Of a DNA stretch of 64,000 bases, positions 1-11,049 are shown piece after piece. The first letter of the stretch is position 1. Each line of letters opens with the position of its first letter. A program made the position numbers and the translations under genes. Source of the stretch: Teratosphaeria epicoccoides. Lineage: Eukaryota > Ascomycota > Dothideomycetes > Mycosphaerellales > Teratosphaeriaceae. The stretch spans positions 248,001-312,000 of the forward strand of contig JADDMT010000019.1 in the NCBI GenBank assembly GCA_021401465.1, read 5' to 3'. Under the pieces are notes generated by a model. It was not told the origin of the DNA. It saw nothing but the letters and a program-made list of their open reading frames with translations, and did not search any database.

Positions 1-678
1 GGTTGACCGGATGGATCGTTGGCAACAGCAGCCAAGTTCTGAATGACGAAGCAGAGGGGTATGAGGAAGACGAGGCCGCAAATCATATTGAGCACGATGG
101 CTCCAACGATCGCTTTCGGGACTTGAGTTGCGGGCTTCTGTACTCCTTCGCACATCGATATCACCATGCCTGTCGCTGATGCGGCATAGGCTCCATGCAG
201 AAGACCTATGCAGAATGCTCAGCCAGGAGGTTCCCAGGCGGAAGTGACTACGAACCCGCCAAAGACCCAACTCGCGCGACGTCGTCCTTCAGCCGCAATA
301 GCGAAAACGCAGACGATGATCGCGATCATGACAATGCACGTCCATATCACGGCCGCGGTATTCAGATGATGCAGCCACTTGTTGCCAGATACGGATATCA
401 CAGTGCAGAGGAGCGTAATGGCGACAAAGATAAGGTAGGTTTGGTAGGCGTCAGCTTCGAAGATGCCTGTCGTTGTGCCTGCTCCCGTACCGTAGTCGGT
501 CTGGAAGATGTTGATGCAGCCGATGAGGAAGAGTGCTGTGAAGAAATTCACGGAGAGGGTGATGATCATGTTTCCGAGGACGAAGCACCAGCCGCAGAGC
601 CAGGTGGCGAATTCCCGGTAGCGAGGGGGCGAAAGCATGAACGTCTGATAGTATACAGCTCCTGCTAAGGGGAAAGAC
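1..678 (-). pseudogene. Decayed amino acid/choline-type permease fragment (APC superfamily), cut by window edge
   Basis: Read on the minus strand, this is the middle of a fungal APC permease of the GABA/choline type: the motifs FPLAGAVYYQTFMLSPP, WLCGWCFVLGN, several hydrophobic helices, then GMVISMCEGVQKPATQVPKA. Two defects are visible. First, an in-frame TGA at 219-221 interrupts the frame after AWEPPG; the same frame resumes at once as AFCIGLLHGAYAASATGM, so the stop sits where I would expect Trp (TGG to TGA). Second, the block starts at a plausible acceptor near 679, but no frame upstream encodes the N-terminal helices such transporters need; the open frame reaches 881 with sequence unlike a permease. 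The 3' end lies outside the window. Family membership follows from motif resemblance; loss of function is inferred. A sequencing error at the stop cannot be excluded, but the missing 5' part supports decay. Confidence 0.7.
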
Positions 679-1496
679 CTGTGAGGTGTAAGTCGGCTAT
701 ATAATGCTACCGCTCTTTGTGTGAGGCCCATTGCTATGATCAGCTGCTTTCGACTCGCGGCGCTGAATGCCATAATACTGGTCCATAGTTGTGCTCGATA
801 GTAACGCTCTTGTCTCTGTTGGACTGGAATGACTGTGAAACAAAGTCTCGCTCTCGTGCAGACGTTGGCTGTGATGTCCATGTTGGCTTGAAAACCGTTG
901 AAGCAGAGCGTTATGCCGCGGCCGGCTTGACGTACTTCCTCTAGAGTCCATGTTGTGTGCTATGTCAAGCGAACGGAGTGTTGCCGGCTTTCTTCCTTGA
1001 CGCAAAAAGTCGCACAAGTCCGTGTAATCGCGTCGACGCCGAGAGACGCCAAGCAGGGGCTGTCAGCGGTCGACTCCGCAATGTGAAGGCGAAGGGCGGT
1101 GAAAGTCTACGAGTTGAAGTGCTTGGACTACACATCATTATTCCCTCAATGGACGAACCATTGCTATGTGACACTGCTCACCCGCTGTGATGGTTCTATC
1201 AGTCTAACAACCCGTTGACTGCTTGATATGTTCGACTGCCCTTTAACATGATCATCGGCTTGCTGACAAAGATCTCCGCACAACGTCGATGCGACATGAA
1301 GCGATGTGAAGCAGGTCAGCAGATGTCACTAGAGGTAGACGGTCTTACAATGTTCATCCAATGACTCCACCACATTGCTTTGCTGGCTCAGAAGTCTGAC
1401 ACTGATGCTTGGCAAAAGAGCTGGCGGTCGATTCTGGATCGAGATGAATATCATACCATTTGAAATTATTCAGGTCGGGTTGAGTGCCACACAATT
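679..1496. other. Intergenic stretch, no supported gene
   Basis: This lies between the permease relic and the 3' end of the ubiquitin protease gene. Short open frames occur on both strands, but none has a recognisable domain, a signal peptide or a convincing splice partner. The missing 5' part of the permease was looked for here and not found. Confidence 0.6.
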
Positions 1497-3173
1497 TTAT
1501 TCTTCTCCTCCTCCTAGGCTCCCGTCATCCTCGTACCCGCGTTCGCCGGGATGCACTCTGCTGTACAGCAGCACAAACGGCGAAAACCTCTGCTCTAGGC
1601 TGAAAGGCTCCTGCATCGCCGAGAAGCTTTCACTTGGTTCGACCGAGACATTGTCATTGATTGTCCAGAATGTCGTCCCATTATGCTGCTGATTCCACTC
1701 ACGCACCACAGCGATGTAATGCCCTCCTCCGAGCTGACCCGCATGAGCAGAGACGCCGTCCAATCGATAAATCAGTTTCTCTTCTGCGCCGTCCGATCTG
1801 TATCTGGTTAAATCCAACCTCTCTTTGAAGGGCACGTCCTCGTCCATCTTGTACTCGATTGCTTTCTTCAGCAGCCTGCCGGTCCTCGGACTCTTGAATA
1901 CCGCACGTGCGCGGTCCAGCTTGATCAATAGGAGCTCCGGCACCGTGGTGATAGCTTCTATCACTTCGCGTTCGAATCCAGGATGATGCGCTTCTGCAGA
2001 GCGTCGTTTTTGACCGCTTACATCTCTGCCCATGTGATCGGACTGATACTTCTGACGACAAGCGGCAGAGTCGCAGCGTCTCAGCTCGTTCGTCTCGAGG
2101 TAGTACTTGATGTACTCCTCTAGTTCAAGGTACCGCTCGGGAGCATCAATGCGCAAGCTGAGTCCCGCTGCGAAGGGGGCAGAGGGGCCCGATGCAGAAA
2201 TCTGTCCACAGGTCTGGCATGTCCATTGTCGCTCGAGATTCAGATTGAACAGATCTCCGATGCAGATTTTGCTGTTCGGGCCCTCTTCCTGCCCCAACTT
2301 ATGGATCATATGCTGAGCAATGTCAAAGGCATCTGACTGTCGTTCCTGCCGTATATCATCCGCCATTGGATCGTCTGGCTCGAGGTCTGATCTTAAGGCT
2401 TGGTCTAGCTCCTGCCTTGCTTTGCGAGGACCAGACACAACACTATAGCCATCACGTCTCCGACTCCAGTATTGAGTCATCAAGTGTTGCAGGGCGCACA
2501 TCGTGCATTCCTGCCTCGGCTTGGCGCATTGGTGGTCAACATTCTTCAAGTAGTGATATATGGTAGGCTGGTGTAGCAGACAGCTCAAGATGCTGACAGA
2601 TGAAGATCAGCCATTAACCGGGTTCTGCCTGTCGTACAGGAGAACGCACCTGTTTCGATAGCACATGTTTCCGCGATTCATCAGTCCCTTCTCCCTGGTG
2701 TCCGACAAAAGCCTGGGCCACGTCCTCTGTCTTCGTTGAATCCGACCTTGCAGCACAGACTCGGTAACATCTTTCGAAGCGTCCTTGGAGTTCGCAGAGC
2801 CGGACCTTCGAGACGCATTGAGCGAGGCTCTACCCGCGATCTTCAGTCGACCTGGGCATGTTGGTGAAGTGGCCTGGTCCCTGTATTGAGGGCGCTCGTC
2901 GCTCCACTGTGGTTGCCACTTGGCTGACAAAGAGTCCCCAGTCCTGAACCTGGCAGCATGGTCATCAAGGACCTTCGTAGCCCGCAAAAGATACCGCCGC
3001 TCCGTGTCCTTGTAGAGGATGTATTCGAGCGGTGTTTTGACGGCAAGAGGGTCATCTCCTGTCTTTTTGAAAAAATCTCGCAGCCGGCCTACCGAGATCT
3101 GTCCATGCACAAAGTCCTCATCTGCTTTCACGAAGTCCACAATCTGCTTGCCGAAACTCGGATTCTTCGTCAT
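1497..3173 (-). CDS. Ubiquitin carboxyl-terminal hydrolase (USP family), two exons
   Basis: Predicted cysteine deubiquitinase of 539 residues. Exon 1 is 3173-2650 and exon 2 is 2592-1497; the 57-nt intron (GTGCGT...CTGTCAG) joins CYRN to SILSCLLHQPTIYHY, restoring the USP Cys box GLMNRGNMCYRNS with nucleophile Cys at about residue 171. The zinc-ribbon type pair CQTCG and CDSAACRQ lies mid-protein, LLIKLDRAR marks the late core, and the His box GGGHYIAVV (His about 466) is followed by WTINDN, the expected Asn/Asp site. Catalytic residues therefore look complete. The Cys box departs from the usual GLxNLGNTCY at two places (Arg and Met), so the enzyme may be a divergent paralogue. The Met at 3173 begins MTKNPSFGK; an in-frame codon farther upstream is possible but adds only an odd leader. 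It is divergent from the CYC2-like gene, 800 bp away. Confidence 0.85.
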
Positions 3174-3973
3174 TTTTGGCTGCCGACTAAATAAGTGGCG
3201 ATCAGAGCAAGAATAAATACTATGCAAATTTACCTACGCATGTTGTGTTGCACTCATGGATTTACATTTCTTGCTGACATACTATCGTGTCCAACAAAGA
3301 AGTCTTCGCCGCATGCGGACAAAGTACAAAGCGACACATCTTTCGCTACAAACCTGAGCGGATTGTGCAATCGAATCTCCAACCATATGTGACGGGAGTG
3401 CAGTGCGCCCCCCGGTGGGCTTCGAGCCATTGACTCTGCCAGAGCGGTGGAACAGTAGGGTCAGCACTTGTTCGGTGACTTTACATTCGAGGTGTCAACG
3501 TATTAATACTACTGTCACTCGATCAAACAAGTCGTCAAGCGCTCAGCCGTGTCTACAAAGGGTCCTTGGGTCGACCGTGTCAACACACAATCGACAGCGT
3601 CAACGAATCAGCCATTGCATTGGCGATGAACATCGAGAGCCTTCTATTCAACGCGCCACCCGCCAGACGAGACCCATGTTTTCGTGGTGATGAAATTCAC
3701 AGCCATCAGTGAGGCCAGACGATACACTGTCCAATGGTACTTGAAATCTCAACACAACAGAAATTGCAGGTAACCAACCGGTCAAAGGCCGTTCCTGGAG
3801 TTGGATCGTTGCTCGACCAGCTCCCGCCAACTTCCGTTAGCTCGCGCTGCCAAATGAGCCAATTAGCGCCGGTTGTCCAAGATGCTTCGGCATTAAATCG
3901 GCGGTGAGTCGGGAATGGGCTAGATTGCACCGCGTCATGCTCGAGATGCTCGGGGGGATCACTCGGATCGCCT
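3174..3973. promoter_or_regulatory. Shared upstream region of the USP and CYC2-like genes
   Basis: Divergent 5' region of about 800 bp. It holds only short overlapping open frames with no domain. The promoters of both genes must lie here by position; I cannot point to a specific binding site. Confidence 0.4.
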
Positions 3974-5122
3974 TTGATGATGAGCAGACGTCTTCTGCGG
4001 CTGGCCATCAGAAGACAATCACCTGGCGTGTCATCGCGATGCCACCTGTCATGGCCTCCTTCAGCACACTGGGCAAGCACAGCCAATCAGACGAAAGACA
4101 ACGAGCCCGAAAGCAGGTCAAAAGAGCCCGGAAAGCGGTCGAGAGGTAGCTACGCTCGAGTGCTTGCAGTCTTAGCTACGAGTGCCGCAGCGGGGTATGC
4201 TTTCCGCAGCTGGCAGAAGAAGAAGAGAGCAGCAGGCAACATAGCCAAGCCAGGAGATTTTGTAAAATACGCACTAGTCGGAAAGGAGGATATTTCATCA
4301 ACTTGCTCCATCTTCACCCTCCGGCCTGCTGGTGAGACGGTGGTAGATACAGGAGGTTTGCTGGACAAGAGAGCCCTCACTAGTCTACAATTCAAGCAAC
4401 CTCAGATACAGGTTGCTCGAAATTACACACTTCTGCCACCCATCCACGGACAGGACCCGCTCGAATTGCGATTTCTCATTAAGAAGGAGCGCAATGGCGA
4501 GGTGTCAAACTACATACACCGCCTGGGGCTAGGATCGGAGATCGAGATACGCGGGCCGAGCGTGGAGTATGTCATGCCCGAACGTGTTCAGTCAATTGTC
4601 TTCTTGGCTGGAGGTACTGGAATTGCACCCGCCATTCAGCTTGCTGCCAAAAGAGATGATCAGACGCACATGGAGGTTCTGTGGGCAAGCAGGAAGCGGG
4701 AAGAGTGTCAAGGCGGCGTGAGCGACACGAAGCCAGATTCTGGTGCTTGGCGTTGGAACTCGCTCAGCTTGTGGCGATCCCGTGAGAGCGGCAAAGACCT
4801 CGCAGCAAGGAGCTCGGAATTTGAAGAGAATGCGGTTGTGGCTCAGCTCAATGATATCAGGTCTCGAGGGAAGCCGTTGAAGGTGCACTACCATGTTGAT
4901 GAGGAAGGTACCATGATTCGACCGGCAGATGTCAGCCAGCGACTTCGCTCAACGCAGCTTGCAGGTAGTGGAGACCGCCTGGTCTTCATTTCTGGACCAG
5001 AGGGATTCGTCGATCACTGGGCAGGACCGAAGCAATGGGCCGGTGGGCGGGAGGTGCAAGGACCTCTAGGCGGTGTGTTGGGATCGATGAATCTGAAGGA
5101 CTGGAAAGTCGTCAAGCTCTGA
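3974..5122 (+). CDS. CYC2: Cyc2-like mitochondrial FAD/NAD-dependent oxidoreductase
   Basis: Single-exon protein of 382 residues in the ferredoxin-reductase/cytochrome b5 reductase fold. The order of features fits fungal Cyc2, an inner-membrane flavoprotein facing the intermembrane space that keeps cytochrome c haem-ready for the haem lyase. There is a basic, Ser/Arg-rich presequence (residues 1-55), one hydrophobic helix VLAVLATSAAAGYAF, the FAD-binding RNYTLLPP (about 149), the nucleotide-binding GGTGIAP (about 212) and the C-terminal ISGPEGFVDHWAG. Its length matches yeast Cyc2 (about 366). The first ATG codon lies in an ATG ATG ATG run (MMMSRRLLRL), so the exact start is uncertain by one or two residues. 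A Ser/Arg/Glu-rich insert at about 235-275 separates the two nucleotide-binding motifs and is probably a loop. A generic cytochrome b5 reductase is the alternative. Confidence 0.8.
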   Translation: MMMSRRLLRLAIRRQSPGVSSRCHLSWPPSAHWASTANQTKDNEPESRSKEPGKRSRGSYARVLAVLATSAAAGYAFRSWQKKKRAAGNIAKPGDFVKYALVGKEDISSTCSIFTLRPAGETVVDTGGLLDKRALTSLQFKQPQIQVARNYTLLPPIHGQDPLELRFLIKKERNGEVSNYIHRLGLGSEIEIRGPSVEYVMPERVQSIVFLAGGTGIAPAIQLAAKRDDQTHMEVLWASRKREECQGGVSDTKPDSGAWRWNSLSLWRSRESGKDLAARSSEFEENAVVAQLNDIRSRGKPLKVHYHVDEEGTMIRPADVSQRLRSTQLAGSGDRLVFISGPEGFVDHWAGPKQWAGGREVQGPLGGVLGSMNLKDWKVVKL

Positions 5123-6028
5123 ATTAGAGCTTGCAAACTACTGAATTTATAGGGCCTTCAAATTGAAACAGATATGCTGTAAAGCTCGAAACCCAACGGC
5201 AATGGTTGGTGTCGGGCGCACAGTCCACTCGACACCGCGCCGACGCTTTGTAGTCGCTGGAGATACCAGGTTTGCTTTAGACTCGGGGGCAGACTGCCTA
5301 GGCTGTGGTTGGGAACGTGACATGGGCGTCTTCGCGGGCGTTTCTGTTCACTCGTCTGACGAGCTAAGATTTGAGCGTAGCAGTGCCAAAGAGCTTGCTC
5401 CCAACTGATGAACAATGATAGTCACTACCGAAGACCTGGTTGTAGTGGTCGCATCGGGACTTTTGCAGGCGGGCATGCACTGCGGGTCAAAAGGCGAGTC
5501 TGCGGCGGCGAAAATTGGTCAACCTGATGGTGTCAAGCCGCTCTCTGGCGTAGTCGAGCAAGCTCAAAGGATAGTATGGCAGGTGGGCGCTCAGCAATGC
5601 CGTGACCATCGGTCGCTGTGAGTATGGACCAAGGGGCGGCAATGGTTGCGCGGGAAGCACAATTGTTGTCTGCAACGTGTGATGAAATGGGTAGCTTACC
5701 ACAATAGTCGAGTGATGTACAGCAATGCTTTTGCTTGCCAAGCGGTCGTGGCGTCAGCATGGGCAGCTGGGCCGTGACCTCATCGAATGGTGTTGATTTT
5801 CACTGCACCATATAATAATCGCATCTGCTCTATCTCGTTGTCTAGAGGGAACATAGCGGCATCCACAAAGGGTGCAGGTCCGGGGGTGGAGCAAAAGCAT
5901 CGGCTGCACCTTCCCAAAAAAACATGGTCTGTCGATCTGTCTATTGCGTCAATTATTGACCGAGCATCAAACGTTGTATTTGGTGGCGCATGATCAGATC
6001 GCTTGACCTCTGGTCAGCTCAAGCAATC
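5123..6028. promoter_or_regulatory. Intergenic region upstream of the amino acid permease
   Basis: About 900 bp between two plus-strand genes, including the 3' flank of the CYC2-like gene and the promoter of the permease. Open frames on both strands are short and unrecognisable. An in-frame ATG at 5990 could extend the permease by 13 residues. Confidence 0.4.
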
Positions 6029-7800
6029 ATGGCCGATGATGGCGATCTTTCGCCACTCCAGAAGCACATCTCCGTCCATGTCTTGCCCGAAGACGCAACA
6101 TTTGTACCACAAGCGAGCAGCAGCCGGGATGTCGAGAACGCAGACTTCGTGACCAGGAATGAAGAGCAAGATCTCTCGCGCGGACTAAGTCAACGACATA
6201 TCTCGCTCATCGCAATCGCTGGAGCGATCGGTACAGGACTTTTCCTCGGACTCGGTGGATCAATCCAGACCGGAGGGCCCCTCGGAGCGCTTCTTGGCTA
6301 TGCCTCCGTTGGCTTAATCGTCTGCTGCGTTCAATTTGCTCTGGGGGAGGTGACGGCTTTGCTGCCCGTGACTGGCTCTTTCGTCCGGCACGCAGAATTC
6401 CTAGTAGACCCGGCCATGGGTTTTGCCATTGGCTGGAACATTGTGTATGGCAATCTACTGTCAGTGCCGACCGAGATAAGTGCCATATGTGTGCTGTTCC
6501 AGTATTGGACGGATATCAATTCCTCTTTGTGGATCATCCTAACCATTATAATTACCTTTGTTGTGGGAATGTCCTTCATCAGAGTGTACGGAGAAGTCGA
6601 GTTCTGGTTCGCCTTGCTCAAGATCGTGTTCATTATCTTTCTGATCATCCTTGGGTTAGTGATCGATCTTGGTGGCGTTCCTGGCACGCCTCGCATTGGC
6701 TTCAGGTACTGGAAGGAACCTGGCCCATTTGTGGAATACATAGCCACTGGCGGCTGGGGCAAGTTCTTGGGCTTCTGGGCGGTCATGAGCAATGCAGTCT
6801 TCTCCTTCGCTGGTGTTGAGAGCATAGCTATGGCTGCCGCCGAGACTAAGAACCCACGCGCAGCCATCCCGAGAGCCTGCAAGCGAGTATTCGCAAGAGT
6901 GTCCATTTTCTATATGTTGGCTGTGCTCGTTGTGGGCATGCTGGTCCGGAGTGACGACTCACGTCTCGACGACAAGTCCGGCACGGCGGCCGAGAGTCCT
7001 TTTGTCATTGCGGCAAGCGCAGCTGGGTTGAAGGGCGTGCCATCTTTGGTGAACGCTATGGTCATCACCTCAGCGTGGTCTGCATCCAATCAAGCGTTAC
7101 TCTCTGGAACTCGCGTCCTGTACAGCCTGGCGCTGAAGAAGCAGGCTCCAAAGACCTTTCTCCGCACGACGCCTTGGGGAGTTCCATATATGTGCGTCTT
7201 GCTGCAGACCGCTTTCATGTTCTTAGCTTTCATGACGTTGTCGAACGGAGCCTTGACCGTGTTCTGTTGGCTGGTCGACCTCACAGCTTGTGGCGTGCTT
7301 GTCAGTTGGATATCTATCTTGATCAATCACGTTCGGCTCATCTCGGCGATGAAGAAGCAGAATTTACCAATGTCTTTCTTGCCATGGCATAACAAGTGGA
7401 CTGGTAGGTCAAAGATCGACAGCACGAATGTGGAATTGAAGCTGACTTTGCGACAGAGATATCCAGCCCGATCGCCCTAGTCATGTGCGTGGTGATTATA
7501 TTGACGTCTGGATTCTCGGTCTTCACGAGGGGCAATTGGAGTGCAAGCACCTTCGTCTCTTCTTATTTGTAAGTCGACTGATCACTTTGGAGTTTTTTTT
7601 TGATTCGCTGACACAGTTTTCACAGAGACATACCGCTTGTACTGACTGCATACGTCTCGTGGAAATCCATCAAGCGAACGAGAATCGTGCCCCTGTCCGG
7701 CATACCATTGAGCGAGGCACTTGAGCGTGCAGCACAAGATACTGGAAATGGCCGAGGAGTACCCAAGTGGAGGAAATTCGCCGGCTTTCTGTGGGATTAG
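6029..7800 (+). CDS. Amino acid permease (fungal AAP family), three exons
   Basis: Plasma-membrane proton-coupled amino acid transporter of the yeast amino acid permease family, 553 residues. Exons are 6029-7403, 7457-7568 and 7626-7800; the 53-nt and 57-nt introns keep frame and reconnect HNKWTE to SSPIALVMCVV and SSYL to DIPLVLTAYVSWKSI. The hallmark GLSQRHISLIAIAGAIGTGLFLG opens helix 1, FAGVESIAMAAAETKNPR is the conserved loop, and the end KFAGFLWD is typical. About 12 hydrophobic segments are visible. The ATG at 6029 has a good context (AATCATGGC) and is preferred over the in-frame ATG at 5990. The N-terminal 65 residues are acidic and cytosolic, where ubiquitination usually occurs in this family. 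Substrate cannot be read from the sequence. Confidence 0.88.
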
Positions 7801-8034
7801 ACAGTAGTGAATGACAGCCGCAATTAGTACGTCAAAACGACTCTCATTTACTTGTCTCTCCTTTCCTCTGTCACACCCTATGACCCTGATTGTCTAGACT
7901 CTAAGGAATTTCATCTTCCCGGGCCACCAGGTCAGTGTGAGCTATTTTTCCTTTCCGTACCTGTTTCCAACCGCACTCGGCTGCATACCACGGGTCCCTG
8001 TCATGATCGGGCATCGCCACTTCGTCCAAAATCA

Positions 8035-8382
8035 TCAAGCTTCGTTCAAAAATGCCATCACTTCCTCTGTCTTCTGCTGCAGCCCCAACGGAGTCGCATC
8101 TGCACAAAACTTGTGCGACATGCTCGCAGCATCAATGGGAACCAGGTCCAGTGCTACCTTCTCCAAGCGCTGATGCCGCACATCCGGCGGAATACCCTCC
8201 AGGTAGTGTCTCAGACTCTCCTTGAGCATGCTGCCCAGCAACCTCCCGCGCGTGCAAGAGCATACCTCAAGTCTTAGCACAACGTGCACGAGTTCCGTAC
8301 AGAGGAGTTCTTTGTAGATTTGGACCCGCAACTCGGGAGGCAGATCTTCGAAGCGGAAGACTTGACCAGGCGCCGGGTCCAT
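8035..8382 (-). CDS. F-box-like small protein (LPPELR family), incomplete model
   Basis: From the in-frame ATG at 8382 the minus strand encodes MDPAPGQVFRFEDLPPELR, the start of a fungal family whose N-terminal FxFEDLPPELRxxIY motif resembles an F-box helix, then about 95 further residues to a stop at 8035. The frame is closed just upstream (TAA), and a CTAAC branch-like site lies there, so the motif may be the start of a second exon. A possible first exon, 8702-8523, ends in GAG followed by GTAAAC, but no acceptor joins it in frame. Two related loci lie at 9.4-10.6 kb and 11.05-11.36 kb on the same strand. If functional, such proteins would be predicted SCF-type adaptors, but the C-terminus is unlike any substrate-binding repeat. 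It may be a decayed copy. Confidence 0.4.
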   Translation of the reverse strand: MDPAPGQVFRFEDLPPELRVQIYKELLCTELVHVVLRLEVCSCTRGRLLGSMLKESLRHYLEGIPPDVRHQRLEKVALDLVPIDAASMSHKFCADATPLGLQQKTEEVMAFLNEA

Positions 8383-9379
8383 ATTTCGGGTCGTAAGAAC
8401 GGACACCGATCGAAAATGTTGTTAGTCGCGGCCGTGGCCGTGCTCGATCAGTCGCACAGCGGAGTGCGTGTTTAATTACCTTTGAAGTTGTGCACGTCAT
8501 TTGATTCATTTCGAGTGTTTACCTCGTCGTCGTGACGCCTCGTGCCATTCACAACTCTACTCCTCATCTTGGTTTTGTTGGCTACGGCCGCGGCGGCAAG
8601 GGCATCGTTTGACGACCAGAACGTGAATACCAGGGATTGCTTGGTCGCTAGTGAGGCTTGGTCAGCGAGACCAGGCTTGGACATTGTTTGACACTGACTC
8701 ATCAGTGCCGTTCGCAAAATGGCTGGCTCCTTCAGCTCGGTCGGTCAATCCTCGTCTGAAGCCGTTACACCAGATCTGTCAGGGGTTCCATCCACGCGTG
8801 ATTACGCCATCCCAAGCGGCAAAGCACTGAGAGACTACGTCAAGATACTTCAGATCTTTTCGGTGCCTTTGCGGAGGCGCACACAAGCTCAAGCAAGGGC
8901 AAGAACTCCTTGTCAATCTTGTCAAGCAAGTAGCAATATATGGTCTGCCTGAAAGGCGTCGCACGTGACATGCAGGAGAACACTGTACTGGAGGTACTGC
9001 GTTTGATTGACTGGTCAGTCACCAATAAAGGGCTGCGGTCAATCAGCCACATTCAAGACACAACTTCCCCTTCATCCACGAGCGGAAGCCACGTCAATGC
9101 TAGAGCCGGTGGTCGGTAGGATGGGTACATGACCCTAAGGCTTTACGCGCCAACTGACAAGGGCGCACAATCAGTTCTGGTTGCATCTGCATTGTTCACA
9201 GAAGGCTGACAGTCCTGGCATAAATTCTTTGACAGCGTCACGCCGTCTGATCATGTTAATGATGAAAGCGCAATATCTCAACGCCTGCCCCGGGAATTGA
9301 ACTTAATGCACGCCTCGCCTTCTTGTCACGACTCGTGGCTGAGCATCGACTTCACCAAGTACTCGACAGCTCGATGCTG
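8383..9379. other. Sequence between F-box-like loci
   Basis: Apart from the possible upstream exon at 8523-8702 noted for the neighbouring locus, nothing here is recognisable. Open frames are below 85 codons and without domain signatures. Confidence 0.5.
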
Positions 9380-10611
9380 TCAAGTGCCCGTCCCCTTCGC
9401 GGCCTTTCCAGCAGCTCGTATTACTTTCGACGCAAGCAATCTGCTTTCGATCTCCGCGACCACCATCCTCAAATTCTGATCTTCAAAATCGACCGCCGTG
9501 TCCTCCTTCGCTGAATCCGTGGCTTGTCCTGTATGAACACCCACTACCCTCTTCTTGAAGCCATAGTGCCAATAGTCTTCCGGTATATTCTCCGCGACTT
9601 CGAAACCCTAGAGTAATGTCTCCATTTCGCCATCATAGAGCTTCGTACCCATAAGATGCATGCCCTCTCCAGCCACGAAGCGAATCTTCTCGAATCGAGC
9701 CCGACACTTCGCATGGTCGCTCTCAAGCATTCAGGACTGCTTGATGCTTTTGAAGACAGTGTCCACGATCGCCTGTGCTTCTGCTCGCGCGAGGGCTCTC
9801 ATTCTCTTTCCAAAGCCGGATCGCGAGACCGCCTGACCGTACAGGACCACCCAATCTACGACCTGCAGATGGATGCACTGCTTCCAGCCCGACAAAGAGA
9901 TCAAGCCATGTGTGCGGCTCGGGCGCGCCATCATGGCGTGGCGAATGTGCTTGCCGCTGTCTCTCTTCCGCACAAAAGCGTTGATGACGTCCGCGGACGA
10001 GAAGAGGAAGACGGTGCTGCCATAATAGACCGGTGGGATCTCCTTGTTGATGGCTTGGCCGACTTGGAATAGCCCGTTGCCGCTGTGCAAAAAGCTCGCC
10101 GTCCACTTCCCATTACCTGAGCTTCCCGAATGGCTTGGCTTGGAGCCTTTCAGACCATCCATGGGGGTTCGTTTTCCATAGAGCTGCGCCTTGCTGCAGG
10201 TGGTCCGGATGGGCTGGTCGATGATCAAGAGCTTCTGATATACCTGATTGCGGAGTTCTGGCGGTGACTATCAGCACTGTCAGTCAGCTGGCCCGAACAA
10301 GACCTCATACAATAGTGACGTATTTTCTCGAAGGGAATGGCGTATTTGGTCACGTAAGCCTTGAGCAAGTGAAACTCTCTGTCATGCTTCGACAGCTGTC
10401 CTTTGAGCTCGGCGACTCGTTGAGTCAAAGCTGCATTTTCGGTATCGAGGGAGGCCGTGGGCGAGCCTGGAGTCGAGGGCTGCGTAGGCTGTTTCGTGGT
10501 ACCGGCTCGAGTCGTCGGCGTGATGGAGCTCGGAGTATGTCGGGAAGTCTGTGTATGTGTCAAAAGGTATGTCGATGTCCGAGTCCTTGTGGCCGCGCCC
10601 GATGCATTCAA
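9380..10611 (-). pseudogene. F-box-like family member broken by two in-frame stops
   Basis: A 5' block (10611 to about 10310) encodes a Thr/Pro/Ser-rich leader and a coiled coil (ENAALTQRVAELKGQLSKHD), with no ATG in frame at its start. After an intron-like gap, the frame at 10264 reads PPELRNQVYQKLL, then INKEIPPVYYGSTVFLF and SGKHIRHAM, all typical of the fungal LPPELRN family. That frame hits TGA at 9731-9733 but continues unbroken as MLESDHAKCRARFEKIRF, hits TAG at 9608-9610 after KLYDGEMETLL, and continues as GFEVAENIPEDYWHYGFKKR until a final stop at 9380. The protein-like character on both sides of each stop argues for two nonsense changes in one gene; CAG to TAG would explain the second. 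No GT donor in the 5' block joins the 3' block in phase, so the splice site may also have decayed. Confidence 0.6.
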
Positions 10612-11049
10612 ATGATGTAAGTGGAAGAGAAAGAGAAAGATGGTTGAATCTAGTCTGCAGACTATTCATACCACCGACTTGAGCCACGTGAAAGATGCAG
10701 CACTTGAAACATTGAATCTGGCATAGGACGTAAACCTCAACCAAAATGCACATGCTGCTCTCTGCATATACTTGCCGATCCAACATATGAGATACCAAAA
10801 ACTTTTGGAGAGCTTCTCGTGAATGCACCTTCATGTGCAGACATCATTCGTATGAAGATCATTGGTCTGTGTTGCCTGCTCAGCTCTGCTTGCTCTCATT
10901 CTTATTCAAAATACCGAAAGCGATCAATCGCCCTCCTACCCTGCTTCTAACCTTCTGGTGCACGTTCGTGGGATCATTGCTCTCGAATTGAATCATAAGA
11001 AAACGTCGTCGGCGATCTGCATCTGATTTGCCCAGCTCGACGAAAGGCT

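Noticed and set aside
3400..3470. tRNA-like string containing GGGCTTCGAGCC
   Set aside because: No cloverleaf can be folded: acceptor stem, anticodon arm and correct T-arm spacing are absent.
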